Shown here piece by piece: positions 8,318 through 17,738 of a DNA stretch of 64,000 bases (positions are counted from its first letter, which is position 1; every line of letters starts with the position of its first letter). This DNA comes from Hwanghaeella sp964350445 (GTDB taxonomy: Bacteria > Pseudomonadota > Alphaproteobacteria > UBA8366 > Aestuariispiraceae), in assembly GCA_964350445.1 (NCBI GenBank), contig CAYGKA010000003.1, forward strand, positions 80,654-144,653, read 5' to 3'. The notes beneath the pieces were generated by a model. It saw only the letters and a program-made list of their open reading frames with translations. It was not told where the DNA came from and did not search any database. A program made the position numbers and the translations under genes.

Positions 8318-8355
8318 AAAAGGGCGGCCCCGCTCGACGCGGGGACCGCCCTTTC
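8318..8355 (-). terminator. Intrinsic terminator of the pnp transcript
   Basis: On the minus strand GGGCGG-CCCCGC stems pair with GCGGGG-CCGCCC around a short loop with one bulged base, and the stem is followed by TTTTTGC. It lies about 30 nt past the pnp stop and ends the long rimP-to-pnp operon. Confidence 0.88.
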
Positions 8356-8385
8356 CACAACAAATGTTAAAAACCGAGCCCGGAA

Positions 8386-10566
8386 TTAGTCCCGGCGGCG
8401 CGGCCGACGCTGCGGACGGCGTTCGCCGCCTTCATCGCCGCTATCTTCCTTCGGCGGGCGCGTGTCTTCCAGTTCTTCACCGGTTTCCTGGTTGACCACA
8501 CGCATGGACAGGCGAACCTTGCCGCGATCGTCGATGCCCAGGCATTTGACGTAGACTTCATCGCCTTCGTTGCACACATCGGTGACCTGCGCGGTGCGCC
8601 CGTCAGCCAGTTCGGAGATGTGCACCAAACCGTCGCGGCTGCCCATGAAGTTCACGAACGCGCCGAAATCGACGACCTTCACGACCTTGCCCTTGTAGAT
8701 CACGCCCGGCTCCGGCTCCGCAACGATGGACATGATCCAGTCCAGCGCGGCCTGACCGGCGGATTCATCGACCGCCGCGACCTTGATCGTGCCGTCGTCC
8801 TCGATGTCGATCTTCGCGCCGGTGGTTTCGGTGATCTCACGGATCACCTTGCCGCCCGTGCCGATCACTTCGCGGATCTTTTCGCGCGGGATGGTGATGG
8901 TGGTGATGCGCGGCGCCGTCGACGCGACCGACTCACGGCCCGAGGTGATGACCTTGGCCATCTCGTTCAGGATGTGGATGCGGCCGTCCTTCGCCTGTGC
9001 CAGAGCGGTCTTCATGATGTCCTCGGTGATCGAGGTGATCTTGATGTCCATCTGAAGCGAAGTGATGCCGTTTTCCGTACCCGCGACCTTGAAGTCCATG
9101 TCGCCCAGGTGATCTTCGTCACCCAGGATGTCGGACAGGACGGCAACGCCTTCCGGATCCTTGATCAGGCCCATGGCGATACCGGCGCAGGACGCCTTCA
9201 TCGGCACGCCGGCATCCATCAGCGCCATCGAGGTGCCGCAGACCGTGGCCATCGAGGAGGAACCGTTGGATTCGGTGATCTCGGACACGACGCGAACCGT
9301 GTAGGGGAAATCTTCCCGTTCCGGCAGCATCGGGTGGATGGCGCGCCATGCGAGCTTGCCGTGGCCGATTTCGCGGCGGCCCGGCGATCCCATGCGGCCC
9401 GCTTCACCGACCGAATAGGGCGGGAAGTTGTAATGCAGCATGAAGTTTTCGCGGTACTCGCCTTCCAGCGCGTCGATGATCTGTTCGTCCTGGCCGGTGC
9501 CCAGCGTGGTCACGACCAGCGCCTGGGTTTCGCCACGGGTGAACAGCGCGCTGCCATGGGAGCGTTCCAGAACGCCGACCTGGCAATCGATCTGACGGAC
9601 ATCGGTGGTCGACCGGCCGTCGATACGCTTGCCGGTCTTCAGGATGTTACCGCGGACGACCTTGGATTCCAGACCCTTGAAGGCCTTGCTCGCCAGTTCG
9701 ACGGAAAGACCTTCTTCCTCGATCTTGGCCAACGCGTCGGCCTTCGCCTGCGATACGGCGGCGACACGATCGACCTTGGTGGTGATCGCATAGGCTTTCT
9801 GCAGGCTTTCTTCGGCGATTTCCGCCAGACGGGCGGCAACCTTGCCGGCTTCCGGGTCGGCTTCCGGCAGATCGTAGGGTTCCTTGGCGCATTCTTCGGC
9901 CAGCGCGATGATCGCGTCGATCACCGGTTGGAAGCCGCGATGGGCGGTCATGACCGCGTCCAGCATCTGCTCTTCGCTCAGCTCCTGGACTTCGGATTCG
10001 ACCATCAGCACGCCTTCCTGCGTACCGGCGACGACCAGGTCGAGCTTGCTGTCGGCCATCTGGTCCTGCGTCGGGTTCAGGACGGTTTCGCCGTCGATGA
10101 AGCCGATGCGCGCGGCGCCGATCGGGCCCATGAAGGGCGCGCCGGAAATTGTCAGCGCGGCGCTGGCGCCGATCATGGCGACGACGTCCGGGTTGTTTTC
10201 CATGTCATGCGACAGGACCGTGCAGACGACCTGGGTTTCGTTGCGGAAACCGCTGACGAAAAGCGGACGGATCGGACGGTCGATCAGGCGCGAGGTCAGC
10301 GTTTCTTTTTCGCTGGGGCGTCCTTCGCGTTTGAAGAAGCCACCCGGAATCTTGCCGGCGGCGAAAGTCTTTTCCTGGTAATTGACGGTCAGCGGGAAAA
10401 AGTCGATGCCGACACGGGGGGACTTGGCGAACACGGCCGTGCACAGAACCTTCGTGCCGCCGTAACTGGCCAAGACGGCGCCATCCGCCTGACGGGCGAT
10501 GCGCCCGGATTCCAGGGTAAGCGTGCGCCCGCCCCATTCGATTTCTTTTTTGTGGGTGTTGAACAT
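8386..10566 (-). CDS. pnp: Polyribonucleotide nucleotidyltransferase (PNPase)
   Basis: This 726-residue trimeric 3'->5' phosphorolytic exoribonuclease is central to mRNA decay and the degradosome. It has two RNase PH domains joined by a helical linker, with FFKREGRPSEKETLTSRLIDRP in the first. The KH domain (about 553-615, motif EVIGTGGKVIREI) and the S1 domain (about 620-690, KVVKVVDFGAFVNFMG) follow. It ends in an Arg/Glu-rich tail (QRRPRRRD), which in alphaproteobacteria may contact RNase E. It lies after rpsO, the classic pair, with a 305-nt leader that probably carries RNase III-dependent autoregulation. Confidence 0.98.
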   Translation of the reverse strand: MFNTHKKEIEWGGRTLTLESGRIARQADGAVLASYGGTKVLCTAVFAKSPRVGIDFFPLTVNYQEKTFAAGKIPGGFFKREGRPSEKETLTSRLIDRPIRPLFVSGFRNETQVVCTVLSHDMENNPDVVAMIGASAALTISGAPFMGPIGAARIGFIDGETVLNPTQDQMADSKLDLVVAGTQEGVLMVESEVQELSEEQMLDAVMTAHRGFQPVIDAIIALAEECAKEPYDLPEADPEAGKVAARLAEIAEESLQKAYAITTKVDRVAAVSQAKADALAKIEEEGLSVELASKAFKGLESKVVRGNILKTGKRIDGRSTTDVRQIDCQVGVLERSHGSALFTRGETQALVVTTLGTGQDEQIIDALEGEYRENFMLHYNFPPYSVGEAGRMGSPGRREIGHGKLAWRAIHPMLPEREDFPYTVRVVSEITESNGSSSMATVCGTSMALMDAGVPMKASCAGIAMGLIKDPEGVAVLSDILGDEDHLGDMDFKVAGTENGITSLQMDIKITSITEDIMKTALAQAKDGRIHILNEMAKVITSGRESVASTAPRITTITIPREKIREVIGTGGKVIREITETTGAKIDIEDDGTIKVAAVDESAGQAALDWIMSIVAEPEPGVIYKGKVVKVVDFGAFVNFMGSRDGLVHISELADGRTAQVTDVCNEGDEVYVKCLGIDDRGKVRLSMRVVNQETGEELEDTRPPKEDSGDEGGERRPQRRPRRRD

Positions 10567-10871
10567 CTGTTCGTTTCTTCCTTCACATACCTACGTTAGC
10601 CGCCCCGCCTCATTGCGGTAACGGCAGGAACGCCCTGCCCTCTGCTACACGATCCGCGACCCGGGCTTCGTAATCTCACAGCGCCCGAAAATCGACATGC
10701 CGGCGCGTTTCGCCGGCGGCCACGGATGGGATCGAACGCACGATATCCGCCGGGGCGCTCACGCCGCGACGGACCAACGTCCGATAAAAGCCATGGGAGA
10801 GACTGTTCCTCCTGTTCGGCCCGAAACTACCAACACGGAGGTCTGATAAATCGTGCGGCACGGGCCATGCG
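10567..10871 (-). promoter_or_regulatory. pnp 5' leader between the rpsO terminator and pnp
   Basis: This 305-nt stretch has no convincing gene. It contains perfect hairpins: a 7-bp stem GCCGGCG/CGCCGGC at 10699-10717 and a 6-bp stem GGCAGG/CCTGCC at 10623-10639. In E. coli, RNase III cuts a pnp leader hairpin and PNPase then represses its own mRNA. A similar arrangement is inferred here from position and folding only. A pnp-specific promoter could also lie inside, but I cannot identify one firmly. Confidence 0.5.
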
Positions 10872-10903
10872 AAAAGGGGCGCCGGTTGAACCGCGCGCCC
10901 CTT
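10872..10903 (-). terminator. Intrinsic terminator after rpsO
   Basis: Read on the minus strand, AAGGGGCGC pairs with GCGCCCCTT, with an inner CGGTT/AACCG stem, and is followed by TTTTCGC. It begins about 13 nt after the rpsO stop and probably gives partial termination before pnp, as known for rpsO-pnp. Confidence 0.8.
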
Positions 10904-10915
10904 GCCATCGACGGA

Positions 10916-11185
10916 TTAGCGCCGAATTCCGAGTTCCCCGATCAGGGTCTTGTAACGCGCTTCGTCTTTCTTGCGGACATAGTCCAGAAGACGGCGGCGC
11001 TTGCCGACCATCACCAGCAGACCGCGGCGGGAATGGAAATCCTTCGCATGGGTCTTCAGGTGTTCGGTAAGGTTGGTGATCCGTTCGGTCAAAATCGCGA
11101 CCTGAACTTCGGGGGAGCCGGTGTCTTTTTCAGCACCGGCGAATTTCTGGATAACTTCCGCCTTGCGGTCAGCAGTAATCGACAT
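10916..11185 (-). CDS. rpsO: 30S ribosomal protein S15
   Basis: This 89-residue S15 starts MSITADRKAEVIQKFAG and contains the family signature around LTEHLKTHAKDFHSRRGLL and RRRLLDYVRKKD. It binds the central domain of 16S rRNA and is a primary binder during small-subunit assembly. The ATG at 11185 is set by an AAGGA Shine-Dalgarno 10 nt upstream; the open frame extends further but would give a 40-residue non-homologous leader. It lies 31 nt after truB and is followed by a terminator and pnp. Confidence 0.98.
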   Translation of the reverse strand: MSITADRKAEVIQKFAGAEKDTGSPEVQVAILTERITNLTEHLKTHAKDFHSRRGLLVMVGKRRRLLDYVRKKDEARYKTLIGELGIRR

Positions 11186-11216
11186 ACTCAATAGTCCTTT
11201 CGCGGCATCGCGGTTT

Positions 11217-12206
11217 TCATAAATTAAACAGGCGAACCGGGTGCAATGCGCCCTTCTCGAAACGGACCATGGCCAGAGCGTCCCCGGCCAAGGTCGCCAG
11301 GACAATGTCGCCCGGGCCTATGCCGTTCACTCTTTCGAGGTCCAGTTTGCGAAGAAGGGATACCGCCTGACCATTCCGCAGGCGCATCGCTTCCGTCTCG
11401 CTCAAGGCAATCGCCGGGATGCCGTCCAGCGCTGCCTGCAACGGCAATAAATGCCGCTGACGCGCGGCCTTATGCGCGTTTTCCCCAGAAGCTTCAAGAA
11501 AAATCCGTGCTTCCTGCGAATTGGGCGTTTCTTTCGCCGAATCCGGGTTGAATTCGGCCAAAGGAACCGCGTTTTCAGCCTTGAACGGACCGACACGGGT
11601 CCGCCGCAGCCGGACGATATGCGCGACGGTGCCGAGCGTCCTGGCCAGATCGCGGCCGATCGACCGGACATAGGTTCCCTTGCCGCAAGTCATGACGAAC
11701 CGCGCATGGTCGGCGTCCGGCATGTCGATCAGCGCCAGGTCGATCACCTCGACCTGGCGGGCGGTCAATTCAGGCGGTTCTCCGGACCGGGCCAGATCAT
11801 AGGCGCGCTTTCCGTCCACCTTGATCGCGGAATAGGCCGGCGGGATCTGTTCGATGCTGCCGATGAATTCGGGAAGCGCGGCTTCGATGGCCTCCCGGTC
11901 GGGCCGAACGGGGGATGTGGCGGTGGGCTCACCGTCGATATCCAGCGTGTCGGTCTCGGTTCCCCAGGCGACGGTGAATTCGTAGGTCTTCAATCCGTCG
12001 ACGATATGGGTCATCGTCTTGGTCGCTTCACCCAGCGCAATGGGCAGAACGCCGCTGGCGAAGGGGTCCAGCGTGCCCGCATGCCCGGCCTTCTTGGCGT
12101 TGAAACTGCGGCGCACCTGATTGACCGTCGGCGTCGAGCCGATGCCCGCCGGTTTGTCGACTATGACCCAGCCGTTAACCGGGTCGCCTTTACGTTTGCG
12201 CGCCAT
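11217..12206 (-). CDS. truB: tRNA pseudouridine(55) synthase
   Basis: This 329-residue enzyme converts U55 of the tRNA T-loop to pseudouridine. The catalytic aspartate is Asp47 in the family motif GHAGTLDPFASGVLP. Other TruB blocks present are VDKPAGIGST, QIPPAYSAIKVDGKRAYDLAR and KGTYVRSIGRDLA. The C-terminal part resembles the PUA-like end of the family (GDIVLATL). It begins 14 nt after the rbfA stop, so the genes are cotranscribed. Confidence 0.97.
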   Translation of the reverse strand: MARKRKGDPVNGWVIVDKPAGIGSTPTVNQVRRSFNAKKAGHAGTLDPFASGVLPIALGEATKTMTHIVDGLKTYEFTVAWGTETDTLDIDGEPTATSPVRPDREAIEAALPEFIGSIEQIPPAYSAIKVDGKRAYDLARSGEPPELTARQVEVIDLALIDMPDADHARFVMTCGKGTYVRSIGRDLARTLGTVAHIVRLRRTRVGPFKAENAVPLAEFNPDSAKETPNSQEARIFLEASGENAHKAARQRHLLPLQAALDGIPAIALSETEAMRLRNGQAVSLLRKLDLERVNGIGPGDIVLATLAGDALAMVRFEKGALHPVRLFNL

Positions 12207-12220
12207 GATTGGGGGAAAGC

Positions 12221-12673
12221 TTACCTGTCGGCCGTGTCGGAAGCATCATCTTCCGGGTCGCCCTGGGCGTCGCCATCATCATCGGCATCGTGATCCCCAT
12301 GGATATCATGGGCGACCGCGGGGTCGCGCAGGGCGGCATCGATTTTCGCGAACTCGTCGAAGGAGGTATCGGCCTTGAACGAGAAGTCCGGCATGAATTT
12401 CAGGTGCACGCGCTTGGCGACCTCGCCGCGCAGGAAGCGCGACGCGCGCGCCAGGGCGGCCAGGATCGCCTTCATGTCGCCGCCGCCGAGCGGGCTGACG
12501 AAGACGGTCGCGTTGCGCAGGTCCGGGCTCGGCCGCACTTCGGTGACGGTCAGGATGACGCCCGACAGGGCGGGGTCGCGAAACCCCTCGCGCTGCAACA
12601 CCTGCGACAGGGCGTGGCGAAGTTCTTCGCCGACGCGCAACTGCCGCTGGGACGGGCCTTTTCCGCGGTTCAT
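12221..12673 (-). CDS. rbfA: Ribosome-binding factor A
   Basis: This 150-residue protein has the single KH-type fold of RbfA, which binds the 30S subunit during late 16S rRNA maturation and cold adaptation. Seen are the N-terminal QRQLRVGEELRHALSQVL helix, DPALSGVILTVTEVRPSPDLRNATVFV, and LRGEVAKRVHLKFMPDFSF. The last 30 or so residues are an acidic Asp/Glu-rich tail (HDIHGDHDADDDGDAQ), which is likely disordered. It lies between infB and truB. Confidence 0.95.
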   Translation of the reverse strand: MNRGKGPSQRQLRVGEELRHALSQVLQREGFRDPALSGVILTVTEVRPSPDLRNATVFVSPLGGGDMKAILAALARASRFLRGEVAKRVHLKFMPDFSFKADTSFDEFAKIDAALRDPAVAHDIHGDHDADDDGDAQGDPEDDASDTADR

Positions 12674-12754
12674 GCTTGATATCCGTAACGTTTCAGCGGC
12701 CCGGATTGCCAGGGCGGAACCCTGGCGCAGATCCGGGCGGCCGGCCGCGCGCCG

Positions 12755-15301
12755 TTACAGCGCGCGGGCGATTTCCTCGACCTCGTAACATTCGATCATG
12801 TCACCGGCCTTGATGTCGTCATAGTTTTCGAACGCCATGCCGCATTCATAGCCGTGCTGCACTTCGCGGACATCGTCCTTGAACCGCTTCAGCTGCTTCA
12901 GCGCGCCTTCGTGGATGACGACGTCGTCGCGCAGCAGGCGAACCTTGGCGCCGCGCTTGACCATGCCTTCCGTGACCATGCACCCGCCGATCTTGCCGAC
13001 CTTGGTGATGTTGAAGACTTCGCGGATTTCCGCGTAGCCCAGGAAGTTTTCGCGTCTCTCCGGCGCCAACAGACCGCCCATGATCTGTTTCGCGTCGTCG
13101 ATGACATCGTAGATCACCGAGTAGTAGCGGATGTCGACCCCGTTGGTCCGCGACAGTTCGCGGGCCTGCGGGTTGGCGCGGACGTTGAAGCCGATGATGA
13201 TCCCGCTGGTCGAATTGGCCAGGATGACGTCGGATTCTGTTATCCCGCCGACGGCCCCGTGCAACACGCGGACCTTGACTTCCTCGGTCCCCAGCTTGTC
13301 GAGCGAGGACATGATGGCTTCCAGCGATCCCTGCACGTCGGCCTTGATGACGACCGGCAGTTCCTTGATTTCGCCCGCCTTGATCTGGTTGAACATCTGC
13401 TCCAGCGTACCGCGCGCGGCCACTGTCGTAGAGGCTTCGCGGTTCTTGCGCTGACGATATTCGGCGATTTCCCGGCACTTGGCTTCGTCTTCCAACACGG
13501 CGAAATCGTCGCCCGCGGACGGCGTGCCCTGAATGCCCAGAACCTCGACCGGCATGGACGGACCCGCTTCCTTGACGTTCCGGCCCTTGTCGTCGATCAG
13601 CGCGCGGACACGACCCCACTCGGCGCCGGCCACGAAGGTGTCTCCCACCTTCAGCGTACCGTGCTGGATCAACACCGTGGCAACGGAGCCGCGGCCTTTT
13701 TCCAACTTGGCTTCGACGACGGCACCTTCCGCGTTGCGGTTGGGGTTCGCCTTCAACTCAAGCAGTTCGGCCTGAAGCAGGATCATTTCCTCAAGCTTGT
13801 CGAGGTTGGTGCCCTTCAAGGCCGAGACTTCGACGGTGATGATATCGCCGCCCAGTTCTTCGGCGACCAATTCGTGGTCCAGAAGCTGGGTCCGGACCTT
13901 GGCGGGATCGGCGCCCTGCTTGTCGCACTTGTTGATGGCGACGATGATCGGGGCCTTGGCCGCCTTGGCGTGGTTGATCGCTTCCACCGTCTGCGGACGG
14001 AGGCCGTCATCGGCCGCGACGACCAGGATGACGATATCGGTCACGTTCGCACCGCGCTGACGCATGGCGGTGAAGGCTTCGTGGCCGGGCGTATCCAGGA
14101 AGGTGATGTGATTGCCGCTGGACAGCTCAACCTGATAGGCGCCGATATGCTGTGTGATGCCGCCGGCTTCGCCGGAGACGACGTCGGTCTTGCGCAGGGC
14201 ATCCAGAAGCGAGGTCTTGCCGTGATCGACATGGCCCATGACCGTCACAACCGGCGCACGCGGCTGCTGAAGATCTTCCGGATCTTCCTGATGCTGGATC
14301 AGGGCGTGTTCGACATCGGACTCGGAAACGCGCTTCAGCCTGTGGCCGAATTCACTGACGACAAGCTCCGCCGTGTCGGCGTCGATCACCTGGTTCACGG
14401 TGGCCATGACACCAAGTCTCATCAGCGTCTTCACGACGTCGCCGCCGCGTTCGGCCATACGGTTCGCCAGGTCGGCGACGGTGATGGCTTCGGGAACCAC
14501 CACTTCGCGGATGACCTTCTCGGACCGGGCCAGCATTTCCTTGTTCTGCTGCTTTTCCCGCTCGCGGGCGCGGCGCAGGGCGGCCAGGGACCGGCCGCGT
14601 TCTTGGCCGTCATCGGCTTCCAGCGCCTGGGTGATGGTCAGCTTGCCCTGGCGGCGGCGGGGTTCGCCACGGGGACGCGCCGGGGTCTGCCGCTGCTTGT
14701 CGCGGTCGTCCTGCTTCGGTGCGGATTCCTTTTCCCGGGCGCGCTTGGCGGCCAGTTCCGCACCTTCCGGATCGAGGATCTCGGCCGGTGCTTCCGCGGG
14801 GGTAATAATCTTCGGACCGGGCTTCGCGGCGGGCTTCGAGGGGCTGGGCTGACGCGCGGTTTCCTGCACCGCGGTGCGGGCGGCTTCCTCGGCCTGGCGG
14901 CGCTCTTCTTCTTCCGCCTTGCGGCGTTCTTCGGCTTCGCGGGCTTCGCGTTGTTCGGTCGCGCGGCGTTCCTGTTCGCGCAACGACTGCTGACGCTCTT
15001 CCTCGACCTGCGCCGCCCCTTCAAGGGCTTTCATGCGGCGATCGCGTTCCGCGGGCGAAAGGCCTTCCAGCGCATGCGGGTCCTGGATCCGGCCTTTCCC
15101 GCCGTCGGCGCCGACGCGTTCCATCCTGCCGGATTCGTTCCGTTCGAAGGTCCGCTTGCGCTTCTTCTCGACTTTGACGGTTTTCGTTCTGCCATGGCTG
15201 AAGCTCTGGCGAACCTGTCCGCTATCGACGGTCTTCTGCAGTTCCAACCGCCCGGGCTTGCCCAGGGTCAGTTTGCCGCCGTTATCCTTGCTGTCACTCA
15301 T
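12755..15301 (-). CDS. infB: Translation initiation factor IF-2
   Basis: This 848-residue GTPase brings fMet-tRNA to the 30S subunit. The N-terminal third is a charged Arg/Glu/Ala-rich linker ending in the IF2_N helix region (VVPEAITVADLANRMAERG). The G domain has GHVDHGKTSLLDAL, DTPGHEAFTAMR and NKCDKQGADP, followed by domains II, III and the C-terminal tRNA-binding barrel (RLLRDDVVIHEGALKQLKRF). The ATG at 15301 follows GAAGGGAAG and starts the conserved MSDSKD. An open frame upstream belongs to the overlapping ylxR region. It lies 2 nt after the ylxR stop. Confidence 0.98.
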   Translation of the reverse strand: MSDSKDNGGKLTLGKPGRLELQKTVDSGQVRQSFSHGRTKTVKVEKKRKRTFERNESGRMERVGADGGKGRIQDPHALEGLSPAERDRRMKALEGAAQVEEERQQSLREQERRATEQREAREAEERRKAEEEERRQAEEAARTAVQETARQPSPSKPAAKPGPKIITPAEAPAEILDPEGAELAAKRAREKESAPKQDDRDKQRQTPARPRGEPRRRQGKLTITQALEADDGQERGRSLAALRRAREREKQQNKEMLARSEKVIREVVVPEAITVADLANRMAERGGDVVKTLMRLGVMATVNQVIDADTAELVVSEFGHRLKRVSESDVEHALIQHQEDPEDLQQPRAPVVTVMGHVDHGKTSLLDALRKTDVVSGEAGGITQHIGAYQVELSSGNHITFLDTPGHEAFTAMRQRGANVTDIVILVVAADDGLRPQTVEAINHAKAAKAPIIVAINKCDKQGADPAKVRTQLLDHELVAEELGGDIITVEVSALKGTNLDKLEEMILLQAELLELKANPNRNAEGAVVEAKLEKGRGSVATVLIQHGTLKVGDTFVAGAEWGRVRALIDDKGRNVKEAGPSMPVEVLGIQGTPSAGDDFAVLEDEAKCREIAEYRQRKNREASTTVAARGTLEQMFNQIKAGEIKELPVVIKADVQGSLEAIMSSLDKLGTEEVKVRVLHGAVGGITESDVILANSTSGIIIGFNVRANPQARELSRTNGVDIRYYSVIYDVIDDAKQIMGGLLAPERRENFLGYAEIREVFNITKVGKIGGCMVTEGMVKRGAKVRLLRDDVVIHEGALKQLKRFKDDVREVQHGYECGMAFENYDDIKAGDMIECYEVEEIARAL

Positions 15302-15303
15302 AC

Positions 15304-16026
15304 TTACTTCCCTTCGCCTCCGGTCGGGTCGGTCACGACCAGCGTCTCTGCCACCCGAAAACCGGACAACCTTTTCACTTCGCGCAGGAAGGCGCCGGAC
15401 AGGCCCCCCCGCATCAATACACAATGCACCGCCTCAGCCCGGCCGAATGCGCGGCCGAGTTCATCTCGGTCCAGGCAATCAACCCGGGGGCAGTCGACAT
15501 TAGCCGCACCGCCCCGATGGCGGTCCAGTTTCCCGACGCCGTCCGAGCCGGCGTCTCTGGCGGATACGTAAATGGCGGCATAGCCGCTTTTCAGCGCGGC
15601 GCCGGCCTTTTCAAAGCCGGTAACCGCTTCCCCCGCGCGCCTGGCCAGCGATAGCAGATCGGTACATCTGCGCACCAGCAGGTTCTCTACCCGGTCGGTC
15701 AAATCACGAGGAATGTCAACCTGCCGCCGTGCCGCGCGGCTGAAAGATTTCCGCTTGCACGCTTCGTCCAACGCCTTGCGGTTGGCGGCGACCCAAAGGC
15801 CGCGGCCGGGCAGCTTGCCGGCGAGGTCGGGCGTAACCACGTCGTCCGGCGCAATGACGAAACGGATCAACTCGTCTTTCGGACGCACCTCTCCCGTCGC
15901 GATGCATTTCCGCATCGGGCCGTCAGTCGAACACTGCGCGTCGGGATCGGAGTCATGACCGGAATCATGACTGCCGGGTCCAATCGGCGTTTGTTCGGTC
16001 GCTATATGTTGGTCGCCAGTCAGCAC
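15304..16026 (-). CDS. ylxR: YlxR (DUF448) RNA-binding protein fused to an L7Ae-like domain
   Basis: This 240-residue protein combines an N-terminal YlxR domain (RKCIATGE at 39-46, RFVIAPD, then GRGLWVAANR) with a C-terminal L7Ae-like part (LLSLARRAGEAVTGFEKAGAAL). This is the usual alphaproteobacterial fusion between nusA and infB. YlxR proteins bind RNA or RNase P; the exact role here is unknown. The start is uncertain: a GTG at 16026 after AGGA is used, but the first 35 residues are weakly conserved, so a later start near MRKCIATGE is possible. Confidence 0.88.
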   Translation of the reverse strand: MLTGDQHIATEQTPIGPGSHDSGHDSDPDAQCSTDGPMRKCIATGEVRPKDELIRFVIAPDDVVTPDLAGKLPGRGLWVAANRKALDEACKRKSFSRAARRQVDIPRDLTDRVENLLVRRCTDLLSLARRAGEAVTGFEKAGAALKSGYAAIYVSARDAGSDGVGKLDRHRGGAANVDCPRVDCLDRDELGRAFGRAEAVHCVLMRGGLSGAFLREVKRLSGFRVAETLVVTDPTGGEGK

Positions 16027-16074
16027 GTCGTCCTGTTGTCCACCTCAAAAACCCTGTCTTGGCCAAGCCAAGCA

Positions 16075-17673
16075 TCAGGCGCCGGCCGGGGCTTCCACCC
16101 CGCCTTCCTCTTCAATTTCTTCGCCGTCTCCGGCATTCGCCGCGTCGAGATCTTCCTGCGTGATCCAGCCGACGGCAACGCGCGCCTGCATGATCATGTC
16201 GGTCGCGGTTTCGCTGTCCATCCGGAATTCCCGCAGGATGCCGTCTTCCCGGCTGGTCAGTTCGTCCGCCACCAAACCGGCGAAATCTTCCAGCGTCTTG
16301 ATGCCTTCGCGGCCCAGCGCGACGAGCATCGCGTTGTTCAGCCCTTCAACCGCGGCCAGATCGTCGGCGATGCCCAGATCCTTCAGCTCCTGCTTCAAAC
16401 GCGCGCTTTCCTCTTCCAGGAAAGTACGGGCGCGGCGGCGAAGCTCTTCGGCCACGTCTTCGTCGAACCCTTCGATGGAAGCCAGTTCGTCTTCCGGCAC
16501 ATAGGCCACTTCGTCGATTTCAGTGAAGCCTTCCGTCACCAGCAAGCGGGCGATCACATCGTCCACGTCCAGGGCCGCCATGAAGCGTTCGCTGCGTTCA
16601 TTGAACTCGGCTTGGCGCTTATCGGATTCCTGTTCCTCGGTCATGATGTCGATGTCGAACTCGGTCAGCATCGAGGCGAGGCGCACGTTCTGGCCGCGCC
16701 GGCCGATGGCCAGGCTCAACTGATCGTCGGGAACCACGACTTCGATCTTCGCGGCGTCTTCGTCCATGACGACCTTGGCGACTTCCGCCGGGGCGAGCGC
16801 GTTCACGATGAAGGTCGCTTCGTCCTCGCTCCACGGAATGATGTCAATCTTTTCACCCTGCAATTCCGCGACGACGGCCTGCACGCGCGAACCGCGCATA
16901 CCGACGCAGGCGCCGACCGGATCGATCGAGGAGTCGCGGGACAGAACGGCGATCTTCGCCCGGCTGCCCGGATCGCGCGCGACGCGCTTGATCTCGATGA
17001 CGCCGTCGTAGATTTCCGGCACTTCCTGGGCGAACAGTTTCGCCATGAAAATCGGATGGGTGCGCGACAGGAAAATCTGCGGTCCGCGCTGCTCCTGGCG
17101 GACGTCGTAGATATAGGCGCGAACCCGGTCGCCGCGCTTCAGATGCTCGCGCGGGATGCATTCGTCGCGGCGCATGACCGCTTCGGCCCGGCCCAGATCA
17201 ATCGTCACGTTGCCGAATTCGACCCGTTTGACGATACCGTTCACGATCTCGCCGATCCGATCCTTGTATTCGACATACTGGCGTTCGCGCTCGGCTTCCC
17301 GGACGCGCTGAACGATGACCTGCTTGGCGGTCTGGGCGGCGATGCGGCCGAAATCGATCGGCGGCAGCGGGTCGACCAGGAAATCGCCCACCTGGGCGTC
17401 CGGCTTCTTCGCGCGGGCCTGTTCCAAGGTCAGCTGAGTGACCTCGTTTTCGATCTCGTCGGCGACCTCCAGATACCGGGCCAGGACGATTTCGCCCGAC
17501 TTGCGGTCGATGGCGGCACGGATGTCATGCTCGTGTCCGTATTTGGACCGGCCGGCTTTTTGGATCGCCTGCTCCATCGCTTCGAGGACCAGTTCGCGCT
17601 CGATACCCTTCTCGCGCGCGACCGCATCGGCGACGTTCAACATATCCGTCCTGGTAATGGCGACTGCTTCCAT
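16075..17673 (-). CDS. nusA: Transcription termination/antitermination factor NusA
   Basis: This 532-residue RNA polymerase-binding factor has an N-terminal polymerase domain (1-125), an S1 domain (about 130-200, IVKRVEFGNVTIDLGRAEAV), KH1 (about 230-290, IDPVGACVGMRGSRVQAVV) and KH2 (about 300-345, LSLAIGRRGQNVRLASML). Two helix-hairpin-helix acidic repeats follow near 360-510 (DELASIEGFDEDVAEELRRRA and NNAMLVALGREGIKTLEDFAGL), and the tail is acidic. Length is typical for alphaproteobacteria. It follows rimP with a 65-nt spacer. Confidence 0.98.
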   Translation of the reverse strand: MEAVAITRTDMLNVADAVAREKGIERELVLEAMEQAIQKAGRSKYGHEHDIRAAIDRKSGEIVLARYLEVADEIENEVTQLTLEQARAKKPDAQVGDFLVDPLPPIDFGRIAAQTAKQVIVQRVREAERERQYVEYKDRIGEIVNGIVKRVEFGNVTIDLGRAEAVMRRDECIPREHLKRGDRVRAYIYDVRQEQRGPQIFLSRTHPIFMAKLFAQEVPEIYDGVIEIKRVARDPGSRAKIAVLSRDSSIDPVGACVGMRGSRVQAVVAELQGEKIDIIPWSEDEATFIVNALAPAEVAKVVMDEDAAKIEVVVPDDQLSLAIGRRGQNVRLASMLTEFDIDIMTEEQESDKRQAEFNERSERFMAALDVDDVIARLLVTEGFTEIDEVAYVPEDELASIEGFDEDVAEELRRRARTFLEEESARLKQELKDLGIADDLAAVEGLNNAMLVALGREGIKTLEDFAGLVADELTSREDGILREFRMDSETATDMIMQARVAVGWITQEDLDAANAGDGEEIEEEGGVEAPAGA

Positions 17674-17738
17674 AACGACCTCTGGACTCTCTATTTCGTC
17701 TACTCTGTAGCGTCTCTACGACGGAGGGGCGCCGGACC

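Noticed and set aside
8620..10599. Very long plus-strand open frame opposite pnp (659 codons)
   Set aside because: It is antisense to a certain gene, His/Asp/Gln/Arg-rich with no family match; a third-position shadow common at this GC content.
12854..15571. 905-codon plus-strand open frame opposite infB
   Set aside because: Same reason: mirror of a conserved gene, no recognisable domain, no ribosome-binding site.
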